64,000 nt of DNA from JAAXHB01 sp965214945 (GTDB lineage Bacteria > Actinomycetota > Acidimicrobiia > Acidimicrobiales > Aldehydirespiratoraceae): contig OZ244029.1 in assembly GCA_965214945.1 (NCBI GenBank), positions 1,550,001 through 1,614,000 of the forward strand. Direction: 5' to 3'. Below are positions 32,022 to 41,255 of the stretch, piece after piece; position 1 is the first letter of the stretch, and every line of letters starts with the position of its first letter. The translations under genes and the position numbers were made by a program. The notes under the pieces were generated by a model. That model was not told where the DNA came from, ran no database searches, and was given only the letters and a program-made list of their open reading frames with translations.

Positions 32022-32681
32022 GTGCAGGTGCTTGTCGTCGGGATCTGCGGCGGTTCGGGAGCGGGCAAGACCACGCTCACCCGCCTCTTAGCTCGACAGC
32101 TGGAAAGCACCTACGGTCTTACTCCCGGTGTGCTGGCCTTCGACTCCTACTACCGCGACCTGTCTCATCTGCCGATGTCAGAGCGCCGACTACACAACTA
32201 CGACCATCCGGACGCTCTAGATCACGTTCTGTTCATCCGCCATCTCGACTCGCTCAGGGCTGGTAGTGCCGTCGAGCCGCCCCAATACGACTTCGCCTCT
32301 CACACGATCATCGGCCGGCACGCCCCCATCGCGCCCTCCCCGGTGGTGCTCGTCGAGGGCATCTTGCTGCTGGCCTTCGACGAGATCGCCTCGCGGCTCG
32401 ACGTCTCGCTGTTCCTCGACGTATGCGAGGCCGAGCGGCTGCGCAGGCGGATCCTGCGCGACACCGCGGAAAGGGGAAGGCACCCCGGCGACGTGCGACG
32501 GCAGTTCGCCGCGACGGTCGCGCCGATGCACGACGACTTCGTCCAGCCCAGTCGCTGGCGCGCCGACCGGATCGTACCTGAGAACGTTCCCTTCGAAGAC
32601 CTAGCCGACGAGGTGTTGGCAGCGCTGGGGACCGGCGACGCCGGCGACGCCCTGGCCCACGCGACTAAGGCTTCACGCTGA
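32022..32681 (+). CDS. uridine kinase-like P-loop kinase
   Basis: A 219-residue P-loop kinase with GICGGSGAGKTTLTRLLARQL (Walker A), a central FDSYYRDLSHLPMSERRLHNYDHPDALD (the substrate-site block of uridine/phosphoribulokinase types) and the LID-like RRRILRDTAERGR. It most likely phosphorylates uridine/cytidine, as in pyrimidine salvage. Starts at GTG 32022. It is convergent with, and its 3' end just overlaps, the O6-alkylguanine methyltransferase gene. Confidence 0.88.
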   Translation: MQVLVVGICGGSGAGKTTLTRLLARQLESTYGLTPGVLAFDSYYRDLSHLPMSERRLHNYDHPDALDHVLFIRHLDSLRAGSAVEPPQYDFASHTIIGRHAPIAPSPVVLVEGILLLAFDEIASRLDVSLFLDVCEAERLRRRILRDTAERGRHPGDVRRQFAATVAPMHDDFVQPSRWRADRIVPENVPFEDLADEVLAALGTGDAGDALAHATKASR

Positions 32682-33218
32682 CACCGCTGCCTGCCGAACC
32701 GCCGCTCCCTCCAGGCTCAGCAGCCGCTTTTTGAGGTCGGGGCCGTACCCGTACTGCCCCACTCCGCCGGCAGAGGGGACGACTCGGTGGCACGGAAGCA
32801 GCAGTGGCACGGGGTTGCGCGCCATGGCCTGGCCGACCGCACGCGCCGCGCCTGGCCGGCCAGCCGCGGCGGCGACCTCCGCGTAGGTGCGGACCTCGCC
32901 TTTGGGTATCTCCGCGGCGGCTCGCAGCGCCGCCCGGTGAAACGGCGGACGCGATGAGAGGTCCACAGGCATGTCGGTGCGGCCTTCCAACAGCGCTTCG
33001 ACCAGAGCCGCGGCCCAGTCCGAGTCCGCGGCCGTGACAGCCGACACGTCGACACCCACCAGCTCGCGCATGTAAGCCTTGAAGTCCTCGAAGTTGTTGC
33101 GGCGGTTTCGGTCGTTCACTATTAGCAGCCCCGACACCCGACCGCCGGAAAAAGCCACAAAAACCGGGCCCGCGGGACTGTCGCACTCGATCCAGTCATG
33201 CGCGGCGGCGGTACTCAC
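32673..33218 (-). CDS. ogt: methylated-DNA-protein-cysteine S-methyltransferase
   Basis: A 181-residue suicide repair protein that removes O6-alkyl groups from guanine. The active-site PCHRVVPSAG and the upstream RAVGQAMARNPVPLLLPCHR context are intact; the winged-helix block FHRAALRAAAEIPKGEVRTYAEVA precedes it. The start is GTG 33218, which overlaps the ung stop (GTGA); a longer frame to 33254 overlaps ung more. Paired with uracil-DNA glycosylase, so this is a small base-repair operon. Confidence 0.92.
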   Translation of the reverse strand: MSTAAAHDWIECDSPAGPVFVAFSGGRVSGLLIVNDRNRRNNFEDFKAYMRELVGVDVSAVTAADSDWAAALVEALLEGRTDMPVDLSSRPPFHRAALRAAAEIPKGEVRTYAEVAAAAGRPGAARAVGQAMARNPVPLLLPCHRVVPSAGGVGQYGYGPDLKKRLLSLEGAAVRQAAVSA

Positions 33219-33904
33219 GCAATCTCCGCTCGTGGCAACTTCGGGATTTCCCAATCTATGGGAGTTCGACCGGCCGCCGCGAGAGCCTCATTGGCACGGC
33301 TGAACGGGCGGCTGCCGAAGAAGCCACCGTGAGCCGCCATCGGCGAAGGATGCGCCGACTCGATCACAACGTGGCGGGTCGTGTCCATCAGCGATCTCTT
33401 GCGGCGGGCCGAGGCACCCCAAAGGATGAACACGACCCGCTCGGGCTTTGCGTTCACGACGCGGATCACCTCGTCGGTGAACCTTTCCCAGCCGCGGCGC
33501 TGGTGGCTGGCCGCCCTGCGGGCGCGTACAGTCAGCGTAGCGTTGAGCAGCAGCACGCCTTGTCGAGCCCAGTGCCCCAAAGAGCCGTGGCTCGGCACGG
33601 GCGCGCCGATGTCGTTGCGGAGTTCGGTGAAGATGTTCTGCAGTGACGGCGGCTTCGGGACGCCGGGCCGTACAGAGAAGCAGAGCCCGTGCGCCTGGCG
33701 CGGACCGTGGTAGGGGTCCTGGCCCAAGATCAGCGCCTTGACGGACGCGTAGGGGGTGAGGTGAAGTGCCGCGAACACCTCTTCACTGGGCGGGTAGATG
33801 GTATGTTGGGCCCGCTCGGCGCGGACGAAGGCTTGAAGCTCCTGCCAGTAGAGTTTGTCGAACTCGCCTCGAAGCAGCGGGTTCCAGTCGGTCCGAGGCG
33901 CCAT
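33215..33904 (-). CDS. ung: uracil-DNA glycosylase (family 1)
   Basis: A 229-residue enzyme that excises uracil from DNA. The catalytic GQDPYHGPRQAHGLCFSV (water-activating Asp in GQDPYH), PPSLQNIFTEL, GVLLLNATLTVR, and HPSPMAAHGGFFGSRPFSR (the HPSP Leu-loop region) are all present. The start MAPRTDWNPLL (33904) is chosen over a longer frame that overlaps the TauD-type gene. Operon with ogt. Confidence 0.96.
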   Translation of the reverse strand: MAPRTDWNPLLRGEFDKLYWQELQAFVRAERAQHTIYPPSEEVFAALHLTPYASVKALILGQDPYHGPRQAHGLCFSVRPGVPKPPSLQNIFTELRNDIGAPVPSHGSLGHWARQGVLLLNATLTVRARRAASHQRRGWERFTDEVIRVVNAKPERVVFILWGASARRKRSLMDTTRHVVIESAHPSPMAAHGGFFGSRPFSRANEALAAAGRTPIDWEIPKLPRAEIA

Positions 33905-33921
33905 CGGGTGAGGGGCCCCGC

Positions 33922-34917
33922 TCAGGCGGGGCGCTCGCCTACGATGCTCGCCCGCTCCATGATGCGCACATCGGGGTAATAGTCGCTGGCGGCATAATGC
34001 TGCACCGAGCGGTTGTCCCAGAACACCACTGTGTCGGGCGCCCAACGCACACGAAACTGGTATTCCACCACGCCCGCCTGACCTGCCAGGTGCCGTATCA
34101 GCTTCAGGCTTTCGTCTCTGTCCATGCCCTCGATGTGCGACGTGAAGTAGCAATTCACAAAGATCAGCTTGCGGCCCGTCTCAGGGTGGGTGCACACCAC
34201 CGGATGGCGGGCCTGCGGAAAGCGCCGCCGGTATTCGTCCTCCCGGCCGGGCGGCACCTGATGGCCGAAAGCCATCATGTAGTCGTGGATGGCGTAAAGC
34301 CCGTGGATACGCTGCTTCGTGCCGTCGTCAAGGCCTTCATAGGCCGCTGTCATGTCCGCGAATAGTGTGTCGCCGCCAGTGGAAGGCACTCGCACGGCGT
34401 GGAGGATCGCCCCCATCGAAGGGCGCTCTCGCCAGGTGACGTCATGATGCCAGCCGTTCTCGAACCCGCCGGTGTCGGCGCCCTTCTCGAAGCGCACCAG
34501 CTCGGGATGCTCATCGTTGCCTGTTATGAACGGATGCACCTCCAGCTCGCCGAAGCGGCGGGCGAAGGCCACGTGCTGGGCTGCGGTGATGGGCTGGCCG
34601 CGGAACACGATCACCTTGTAGTCGAGCAGCGCCCGGCGCACCTCCGCGATGGCCGCCTCGGGAAGGTCGGCGGACAGGTCGACGCCCGAGACCTCCGCTC
34701 CCAGCGTCGCGCCCTGCGGTGACACGTCGATGTGGTCGAAAGAGGGACGGGACAGGCGGCTCCGCTCTGTGGCCAGATGCGTCCACGGCCCCACTGTCAC
34801 GTTGTAACGGCCGATCGTCAGGCGCCCGGGCGCGATCCGAGCCGCCGGATCCGAGGTCCCGGGAGCAACCTCGGAAGCGGTGCCCGATGGCCGTGGGGAA
34901 GTCGCAACCTTACTCAC
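33922..34917 (-). CDS. TauD/TfdA family 2-oxoglutarate dioxygenase
   Basis: A 331-residue Fe(II)/2-oxoglutarate dioxygenase. Iron ligands are in GWHHDVTWRERP (H-x-D) and the distal His in the SHIEGMDRDES / NRSVQHYAASDYYP region; GDTLFADMTAAYEGL and the C-terminal Arg (RIMERASI) are typical. Family members oxidise taurine, alkylsulfates, 2,4-D and related acids. An N-terminal extension of about 55 residues precedes the canonical start-like block SFDHIDVSPQGATLGAEVSGVD. The substrate is not readable; it is close to ung, 17 bases away. Confidence 0.88.
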   Translation of the reverse strand: MSKVATSPRPSGTASEVAPGTSDPAARIAPGRLTIGRYNVTVGPWTHLATERSRLSRPSFDHIDVSPQGATLGAEVSGVDLSADLPEAAIAEVRRALLDYKVIVFRGQPITAAQHVAFARRFGELEVHPFITGNDEHPELVRFEKGADTGGFENGWHHDVTWRERPSMGAILHAVRVPSTGGDTLFADMTAAYEGLDDGTKQRIHGLYAIHDYMMAFGHQVPPGREDEYRRRFPQARHPVVCTHPETGRKLIFVNCYFTSHIEGMDRDESLKLIRHLAGQAGVVEYQFRVRWAPDTVVFWDNRSVQHYAASDYYPDVRIMERASIVGERPA

Positions 34918-35175
34918 GCAGGTGAATATAGCCGATGGTAGCGGTTGCGGCAGCTTGCGACCGACGACTCATCTGCTCTCTGCTCGGCCCTCCGCTCATA
35001 CCTCCGCCTGCCGCTCCTATAACCTGCCTACGCAGTCGAGCCGGCGATGACAAGCTTCACGCGAGACATGCCGCCGGGCACCGCAACCCGACGGGCGCTG
35101 CACCTGCCGGGTAGAGACATCCAAAAAAACACCGCAACCGGCTGAGCAAGGCCTGCGAGGATCACACACAGAGAG
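34918..35175. promoter_or_regulatory. divergent intergenic region, TauD-type gene / signalling operon
   Basis: These 258 bases separate divergent genes and must carry promoters for both. A TATAAC hexamer at 35016-35021 could be a -10 for the response regulator, but I see no convincing -35. The segment holds no supported ORF. Confidence 0.3.
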
Positions 35176-36426
35176 ATGGCATCCAAAGCGACCAAGAAGC
35201 CCTTCAATATCCTCGTCGTCGACGACGAGCCCGACCTCGAGCCGCTGATGAAGCAGCGAATGCGCCGACAAGTCCGCAAGGGCGATTACCGGTTCTCATT
35301 CGCTCGCAACGGGGTGGAGGCTGTGGAGAAGCTGCGCTCAGATGACTCTGTCGACATGGTGCTCTCCGACATCAACATGCCCGAGATGGACGGGCTCACG
35401 CTGCTAGCGCAGCTGCCGGCGATCGATCCTGATCTGCGCGCGGTGATCATCTCCGCCTACGGAGACATGAAGAACATCCGCACAGCCATGAACCGCGGCG
35501 CCTTCGACTTCGTCACCAAGCCGATCGACTTCGGCGATCTGCGCGTCACAATCAAGCGTACCGCTGAACACCTAGCCCAATGGCGGGCCGCGCTGGCAGC
35601 CCGCGATCAGCTTGTGTCGCTCCAGAGCGAGCTGAAGATCGCAGGTGAGACGCAGCAGTCGATCCTGCCCACATCGTTCCCCTCCTCTGGGAGCTACGAA
35701 GTCTACGCCAACATGGTCCCGGCCCGCGAGGTCGGCGGCGACCTGTACGACGTCATCCGTCTGCCGAGCGGGCGCATCTGCCTCAGCGTCGCCGACGTCT
35801 CCGGGAAAGGCGTGCCCGCAGCCCTTCTCATGATGTCGGCCCGGACGGCCTTCAAGGGTGCCACGATGAGAACCGGCACTCTCGGCGAAGCGCTATTGGA
35901 GACGAACACGCTGTTGTGCAAGAACTCCCCTGATGAGATGTTCGTGACCGCTATCACCCTGGCATACGATCCCTCCACAGGCGTCTGCTCATACGCCAGC
36001 GCAGGCCACCACGCGCCCATTCTCTTGAAGGCCGACGGCAGCGCCAGCGAGCTGCCGATGTCGGGAGGCGTCGCCTTAGGAATGATAGACGGGCTGCCCT
36101 ACCCCGATCACGAGACGACGCTCAATGAGGGTGAAGCCCTTCTGCTCTACACCGATGGCGTGACAGAGGCCATGACATCCGAACGCGAGGAGTTCGGGCT
36201 GCAGCGCCTTCTCAACGTTTTCGACGCGGTGGCACCCACCTCTGCCGAAGACGCCGTTCAGCGCGTTTTCGAGGCTGTGCACGGATTCACCGGAGACGCC
36301 GAGCAGTCCGACGACATCACTTGCTTGTGTCTTCTGCGCCGCAGCCGCGCAAACGCCGAGGCTGCGGAGGGCGTGGAATCACCATCTCCAGGTACGGCGA
36401 GCGCCGTCAGCGAGGCTTCGGGATAA
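35176..36426 (+). CDS. response regulator with PP2C (SpoIIE/RsbU) phosphatase output
   Basis: A 416-residue protein. Residues 9-125 are a receiver domain (LVVDDEPDLEPLMKQ, phosphoacceptor Asp65 in LSDINMPEMDGL, later KPIDFGDL). After a coiled linker, residues of about 160-395 are a SpoIIE/RsbU-type PP2C Ser/Thr phosphatase (VGGDLYDVIRLPSG, VADVSGKGVPAALLM, YASAGHHAP, LLLYTDGVTEAM, DDITCLCL). Such proteins dephosphorylate anti-anti-sigma factors or second messengers when the receiver is phosphorylated. It starts the operon with a binding lipoprotein and a histidine kinase. A stand-alone RsbW-like kinase is encoded at 62.6 kb and may belong to the same type of partner switch. Confidence 0.92.
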   Translation: MASKATKKPFNILVVDDEPDLEPLMKQRMRRQVRKGDYRFSFARNGVEAVEKLRSDDSVDMVLSDINMPEMDGLTLLAQLPAIDPDLRAVIISAYGDMKNIRTAMNRGAFDFVTKPIDFGDLRVTIKRTAEHLAQWRAALAARDQLVSLQSELKIAGETQQSILPTSFPSSGSYEVYANMVPAREVGGDLYDVIRLPSGRICLSVADVSGKGVPAALLMMSARTAFKGATMRTGTLGEALLETNTLLCKNSPDEMFVTAITLAYDPSTGVCSYASAGHHAPILLKADGSASELPMSGGVALGMIDGLPYPDHETTLNEGEALLLYTDGVTEAMTSEREEFGLQRLLNVFDAVAPTSAEDAVQRVFEAVHGFTGDAEQSDDITCLCLLRRSRANAEAAEGVESPSPGTASAVSEASG

Positions 36427-36429
36427 TCA

Positions 36430-37716
36430 GTGCGGCTTTTCGCGTGGCGCCGGGTCGCGGCGCTGTCCGCGGGGCTCGCGCTTCTCGCGGCGGGCTGCAC
36501 AGGTGACAACAGCGCACAATCCGCCGAGGGCGGCAACACGGGCGGGCTTTCGACGACCGCGTCCGACACACCCGCGGATTCTCCCGCAGCCACCCCCGGC
36601 GTCGATGACGACACGATCTTGTTCGGTCAGTCGGCGGCACTCAGCGGCCCAGCGCAGGCACTCGGCCAAGGCATGGAGCTTGGGATAAGAACCGCCTTTC
36701 ACGAAGTGAACCAACAAGGCGGTGTCCACGGTCGGCGACTCGAGCTCCTTTCTCTTGATGACGGTTACGAGCCCGAGGCCGCCCTCAACAACACCCGCTC
36801 GCTGATAGGCGACCAGGTGTTCGCTCTGATCGGGGCCACCGGAACGCCGACCTCCGAGGTGGCCGCTCCCGAGGCAGACAGCAGCGGAGTCCCCTACATC
36901 GCGCCGTTCACAGGCGCTGAGCTGCTGCGAGACGGCAGGCTGGGCAACGTCGTCAACCTCCGTGCCTCTTACGCGCAGGAGACCGCGGCGATGGTGGAGC
37001 GGCTCACCCAAGACCTGAAGATCGAGCGAATCGCCGTGATGTTCCAAGACGATTCGTTCGGCCGCGATGGTTACCGCGGTGTGCTTACTGCTCTCGAAGA
37101 CCGGGGCATGATGCCGGTAGCTATTCAGTTTTACAGGCGCAACACCGTAACCGTCAAGAACTCGCTGCTCGACCTGATAGGGGCGAACCCCGAGGCGGTC
37201 ATCATCATAGGCGCGTACAAGCCAGCCGCCGAATTAATTCTCTGGGCTCGCCGAGTCGACTTCAATCCCGTTTATATGACGCTTTCGTTCGTGGGCGCTG
37301 ATGCGCTGGCAGACGAACTCGGAACCGAGGGCGTGGGGGTGTTCGTGACCCAGGTCGTCCCGTTTCCTCACAACCGCGACACGCCAGCGGTGGCGGCCTA
37401 CCTCGATGCGCTTGAAGCCTACGAACGCGAAGCTGAGCCCGGTTTCGTGTCGCTGGAGGGCTATCTGGCCGGCCGGCTCGCCATTGAGGGCCTGGAACGC
37501 TGTGGCCGCGCGGTGACCCGCGAATGTCTGCTAGATGAGTTGTTGGGTGCAGATGTGATCGACATCGACGGCCTTCGGCTCAGGTTCACAGACGCCGACG
37601 AAGACGCGCCGGACGCGATCCCGGACAATCAGGGCTCCGACGACGTTTTTCTGACGGCAATCGATGGTGAGGGCAAGCTCAGAGAAATAGCGGCCTTGGA
37701 CGAAGCGCTGCCGTGA
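36430..37716 (+). CDS. periplasmic/extracellular binding lipoprotein (branched-chain amino-acid type)
   Basis: A 428-residue lipoprotein. The signal peptide ends in LLAAGC (lipobox), followed by a low-complexity Ser/Thr/Gly linker. The mature domain is a type I periplasmic-binding fold of the LivJ/AmiC class: TILFGQSAALSGPAQALGQG and LGIRTAFHEVNQQGG, VHGRRLELLSLDDGYEP, IAVMFQDDSFGRDGY. There is no adjacent ABC permease; it is directly followed by a histidine kinase (GTGA overlap), so it probably acts as an extracellular ligand sensor for the kinase, as TorT does for TorS. The ligand is unknown. Confidence 0.85.
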   Translation: MRLFAWRRVAALSAGLALLAAGCTGDNSAQSAEGGNTGGLSTTASDTPADSPAATPGVDDDTILFGQSAALSGPAQALGQGMELGIRTAFHEVNQQGGVHGRRLELLSLDDGYEPEAALNNTRSLIGDQVFALIGATGTPTSEVAAPEADSSGVPYIAPFTGAELLRDGRLGNVVNLRASYAQETAAMVERLTQDLKIERIAVMFQDDSFGRDGYRGVLTALEDRGMMPVAIQFYRRNTVTVKNSLLDLIGANPEAVIIIGAYKPAAELILWARRVDFNPVYMTLSFVGADALADELGTEGVGVFVTQVVPFPHNRDTPAVAAYLDALEAYEREAEPGFVSLEGYLAGRLAIEGLERCGRAVTRECLLDELLGADVIDIDGLRLRFTDADEDAPDAIPDNQGSDDVFLTAIDGEGKLREIAALDEALP

Positions 37717-39860
37717 CGGAGATCCACCGCCCGTCGCTGTTGAACCGAATATCTACGCAGCTGTACGCGGGGCTTGCCGTAGCGGTCGCCTTCATGCTGG
37801 CGGCCAGCATTGTGGGCTGGATCTCCTTTCAGCGTATCGACAGAGCACAGCGCGACCTGCACGAATCGAGCATCACCCAGATGGAGGCCGCATTCGCGAT
37901 CACCGAGCACACCGGCGCTTTGGTGGCAGCTGCGGCTCGTCTGACTACCGCACAACCCGAGGACTACGACGAGGTCGTCTCCGACGTCGACGAGACCAAG
38001 CGCAAATTCCAGTCACAGCTCCAGCGGTTGCAGGACTTGGTCACCGACGACGAGCAGGCGCTCCAGCTTCGGGTGATACGCCGCTTCGGCAACACGCTGA
38101 TCGCCAACTTGTCAACGATATCAGCGGACGTACCGAAATACCACGGACTCACGGAGCAGCACCTCGCGCTCAAGAGCCAAGCGGACACTATCTACGCAGA
38201 TCTCAACTTGCTGGCCGACGAGGCCATCGATGACCAGTTCTTCTTCGTAATGACCGGATTCCGCGAAATCGACGCAGCACCGGAATCACGCGACGTCCAT
38301 CTCGCGGAGCGGGAGCTGTCCCACTACCGGTATCTCAGAACGCTCAGATCGGATTCTGCTTACATTTACGGTCTGCTAGTGGACGCCTTCATCGCCACTG
38401 AAGAGTCACAGATCGAGCCCCTGCGAGAGAGCTTTGTCTTCGCGACCCATCGACTCGACCTCAGCGCAGCCTCGCTGCCCGATTCGGATCTGGTGAACCG
38501 GCTCAGGAACACCCTGCCGGAGATTTACACCCTCGGTGAGGGCGAGCCCAACACGTTCGATGTGGCAGATACCAGGCTGCAAATCCTGCACCGTCAAGAC
38601 GACTCGCTCGCCCAGAACTTGGAAGCCGAGGCGAGCTTAGTTCGAGAGGTCTCGACATACGTAGAGTCCGCGCAGGCGGCTGCCGCCGACGCCGCCCAGA
38701 AGTCATCCCAGGCCATACGAACAGGACGCTTGCTGCTGGTGGCGATCAGCGCTCTGGGCACCGTCGGCGCGCTGGCGGTCAGTTGGCTCTACATCGGAAG
38801 GCTCCTACTGAGGCGCATCTCCACACTGTCCGACCGTATGCGCACCTTGGCGGAAGGCGACATCGAGACCGAGATCGAGATCAAAGGCCGCGACGAAGTC
38901 GCGGACATGGCTGCAGCTTTGGAGGTGTTCCGTCAACACTCGCTGGAGGTGCAGCGACTCAACCTGGTGGAGAAGCTCGCCCAGGAACTCGGCGAGAAGA
39001 ACGAGCAGCTGGAGAATGCCCTAGAGGACCTCGGGAGTGCCCAAAACCAGATCGTCGCGAGAGAGAAGCTGGCCGCGCTTGGTGAAGTGACCGCCGGGGT
39101 CGCGCACGAGATCCGCAATCCGCTGAACTTCATCAAGAACTTCTCCGAAGCGTCTGAGGAGCTGCTAGAAGAACTGCTAGAGATCATCGCGGAAGTCGCA
39201 GAAGCGGTCAGCGAGGACGACCGCGAATACATCGACGAGATCACCGACGACCTGACTCAGAATCTGAAGCGCATCCGCTCCCACGGCGACCGGGCTAACC
39301 GGATAGTGGAGGACATGCTCAGGATGGGCCGAGGAGCGAGCGGCACAGAGACGACCGACATCAACACCCTTGTGAGAGATCACGCCATGTTGGCCTACCA
39401 CAGCGCGCGCGCGGCCGACCCCGAGTTCAACGTCAACATAGAAGAAGACTTCGACCCCCAAATGGGCCAGCTGGACCTGGTATCGCAGGACATGGGCCGC
39501 GTCTTTCTCAACCTCGTGGCCAACGCCGGATACGCGTCAAATGAGAAGCACAACGAGTTCCGAATGACATCGGGTGACGACTTCAGGCCCACAGTGCGCA
39601 TCACCACTCGCCGGACACCGGAGAACGCCGTGATCACCGTCTGGGACAACGGCACCGGCATCCCGCCGGATGTGGCAGCGCGCGTGTTCGAGCCCTTCTT
39701 CACCACCAAACCCACCGACAAGGGCACTGGTCTGGGCCTCGCGATGTCGAATGACATTGTCCGCAGCCACGGTGGAACGCTGACGGTGGACAGCGAGCCA
39801 GGCGAGTTCACGGAGTTCGTCGTGACATTGCCGCTGACGCCTCAGACAGCCTCGCATTGA
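37713..39860 (+). CDS. membrane histidine kinase
   Basis: A 715-residue sensor kinase. TM1 is residues 18-37 (LYAGLAVAVAFMLAASIVGW), a large extracytoplasmic helical sensor fills 38-335, TM2 is about 338-362, then HAMP (TLAEGDIETEIEI), a coiled coil, and the HisKA domain with the phosphoacceptor His465 (GVAHEIRNPLNFIKNF). HATPase follows: N box NLVANAGYAS (N600), DNGTGI, EPFFTTKP, GTGLGLAM. It starts with GTG overlapping the lipoprotein stop. The operon context makes the binding lipoprotein its likely ligand sensor and the RR-PP2C protein its likely phosphorylation target. Confidence 0.92.
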   Translation: MTEIHRPSLLNRISTQLYAGLAVAVAFMLAASIVGWISFQRIDRAQRDLHESSITQMEAAFAITEHTGALVAAAARLTTAQPEDYDEVVSDVDETKRKFQSQLQRLQDLVTDDEQALQLRVIRRFGNTLIANLSTISADVPKYHGLTEQHLALKSQADTIYADLNLLADEAIDDQFFFVMTGFREIDAAPESRDVHLAERELSHYRYLRTLRSDSAYIYGLLVDAFIATEESQIEPLRESFVFATHRLDLSAASLPDSDLVNRLRNTLPEIYTLGEGEPNTFDVADTRLQILHRQDDSLAQNLEAEASLVREVSTYVESAQAAAADAAQKSSQAIRTGRLLLVAISALGTVGALAVSWLYIGRLLLRRISTLSDRMRTLAEGDIETEIEIKGRDEVADMAAALEVFRQHSLEVQRLNLVEKLAQELGEKNEQLENALEDLGSAQNQIVAREKLAALGEVTAGVAHEIRNPLNFIKNFSEASEELLEELLEIIAEVAEAVSEDDREYIDEITDDLTQNLKRIRSHGDRANRIVEDMLRMGRGASGTETTDINTLVRDHAMLAYHSARAADPEFNVNIEEDFDPQMGQLDLVSQDMGRVFLNLVANAGYASNEKHNEFRMTSGDDFRPTVRITTRRTPENAVITVWDNGTGIPPDVAARVFEPFFTTKPTDKGTGLGLAMSNDIVRSHGGTLTVDSEPGEFTEFVVTLPLTPQTASH

Positions 39861-39961
39861 GGCAGCCCGCGGCTGGTCTGCCGACAAACGCCCTGGCTCC
39901 GCCGACGGGACCCGCCGGGAGCACACCGGGTCGCTGGCGCACCGATGTGTAGCGTGGCACC

Positions 39962-41239
39962 GTGAGCACTCACGGGCGGACGGCTCGCGGGGCTTCGCGC
40001 TGTGACCTGATCGTTATCGGAGCGGGGCCAGCCGGTGCCGCCGCCGCGATCCGCGCCGCGCGCGGCGGTGCCCGAGTACGAGTGTTTGAGCGGGGCGCGC
40101 CGGGCCGCGACAAGGTCTGCGGCGACGGGCTCACCCCTCGGGCGGTGACCGCGCTGTCGCAGCTGGGTATCGGTCTTGAAGGCGCTCATCGCATCGACGG
40201 GCTGCGCATGATCGCAGGCGGCACTCGCCGCGAGCTGCTGTGGCCCAGCACGGGCCGCTTTGGGGCGCACGGCGCTGTCTGGCCCCGCCGCTTTCTCGAC
40301 AGGCGGCTGATCGAAGCCGCTGAGGAATCCGGCGCTGAGATCATCTGGAACGCGGAGGCTTTGCCAGTACTCGCCGAAGACAGTTCCGTCGTCGGCGTTG
40401 AAGCCGCGGGCCGACACCATCTCGCTGACATGGTCGTGTTGGCAGCGGGCGCGCCTGGCCGTGCGGCGCGGATGTTGGGCGCGCAGCGTGTCGCCGATGA
40501 ACCGTTCGGCCTCGCCATCCGCACCTACGCCCCGACACCGCGCCACGACGACCGCCACCTGGAAGCGTGCCTGACTCTGCGCGACAGCCAGCGCACATGG
40601 GTGCCGGGCTATGGCTGGATGTTTCCGGCCGGCGACGGCACCGTCAACATTGGCGTGGGGGCGCTGTCCACGATGAAGGGCTTCCGCAGCCTCAACCTAA
40701 ACCGCCTGCTGGCGGACTACCGGCGGCTCGTGGCTGACGAATGGCATCTGGGCGACTTCCTGGAGAGGCCGCGGGCCTGGCGCCTCCCAATGAGTTCCGT
40801 CCGCCGTCACGGGCCTGGCTGGGCCGCCGTAGGCGACGCCGCCGGGCTGATAAACCCCATGAACGGCGAGGGAATCGACTACGGACTGGAGTCGGGGATG
40901 CTGCTGGCCGACCTGTTCCTGGCCGACCCGGCCGTCGCCCCAGCCGAATACGACCGCATCGTCGGTGAGCGCTTCGACCGCTTCTTGCGCACCGGCCGCC
41001 GCTTCAGCTTCCTGATCGGACACCCGTGGATCCTGCGTAACGGGCTGCGCCTGGCGGTCGGCTCACAGGCCGTGGCCGAGATCACGCTCCAGGTGATGGG
41101 CAACCTCGTCGACGGTGACACCCCCGGCGCGGCAGGCGCGGTGCTGGGCACAGCCGACCGGGCCCTGGCTCTGGCCGATCCTCTGTTGCGCCGCCGCAGG
41201 AGCGTCCGTGCCCGTGTGCGCGCACACGTCTCCGCCTGA
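39962..41239 (+). CDS. geranylgeranyl reductase family flavoprotein
   Basis: A 425-residue FAD-dependent enzyme. Rossmann GAGPAGAAAAIRAARGG near residue 22, followed by GRDKVCGDGLTPRAV (the conserved C-x-G-D block of the family), VWPRRFLDRRLI, and GDAAGLINPMNGEGIDYGLESG near residue 280. The family includes geranylgeranyl reductases and MenJ, which saturates menaquinone side chains in actinobacteria. Electron-transport or lipid-saturation roles are both plausible. It overlaps the spurious N-terminal extension of the PEP carboxylase frame, so the two genes are closely spaced. Confidence 0.88.
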   Translation: MSTHGRTARGASRCDLIVIGAGPAGAAAAIRAARGGARVRVFERGAPGRDKVCGDGLTPRAVTALSQLGIGLEGAHRIDGLRMIAGGTRRELLWPSTGRFGAHGAVWPRRFLDRRLIEAAEESGAEIIWNAEALPVLAEDSSVVGVEAAGRHHLADMVVLAAGAPGRAARMLGAQRVADEPFGLAIRTYAPTPRHDDRHLEACLTLRDSQRTWVPGYGWMFPAGDGTVNIGVGALSTMKGFRSLNLNRLLADYRRLVADEWHLGDFLERPRAWRLPMSSVRRHGPGWAAVGDAAGLINPMNGEGIDYGLESGMLLADLFLADPAVAPAEYDRIVGERFDRFLRTGRRFSFLIGHPWILRNGLRLAVGSQAVAEITLQVMGNLVDGDTPGAAGAVLGTADRALALADPLLRRRRSVRARVRAHVSA

Positions 41240-41255
41240 CGCAGAGACAACTCAC

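Noticed and set aside
41115..41255. Extension of PEP carboxylase into the upstream reductase gene
   Set aside because: The segment lies inside the well-supported reductase reading frame; a start near 41256 is more plausible.
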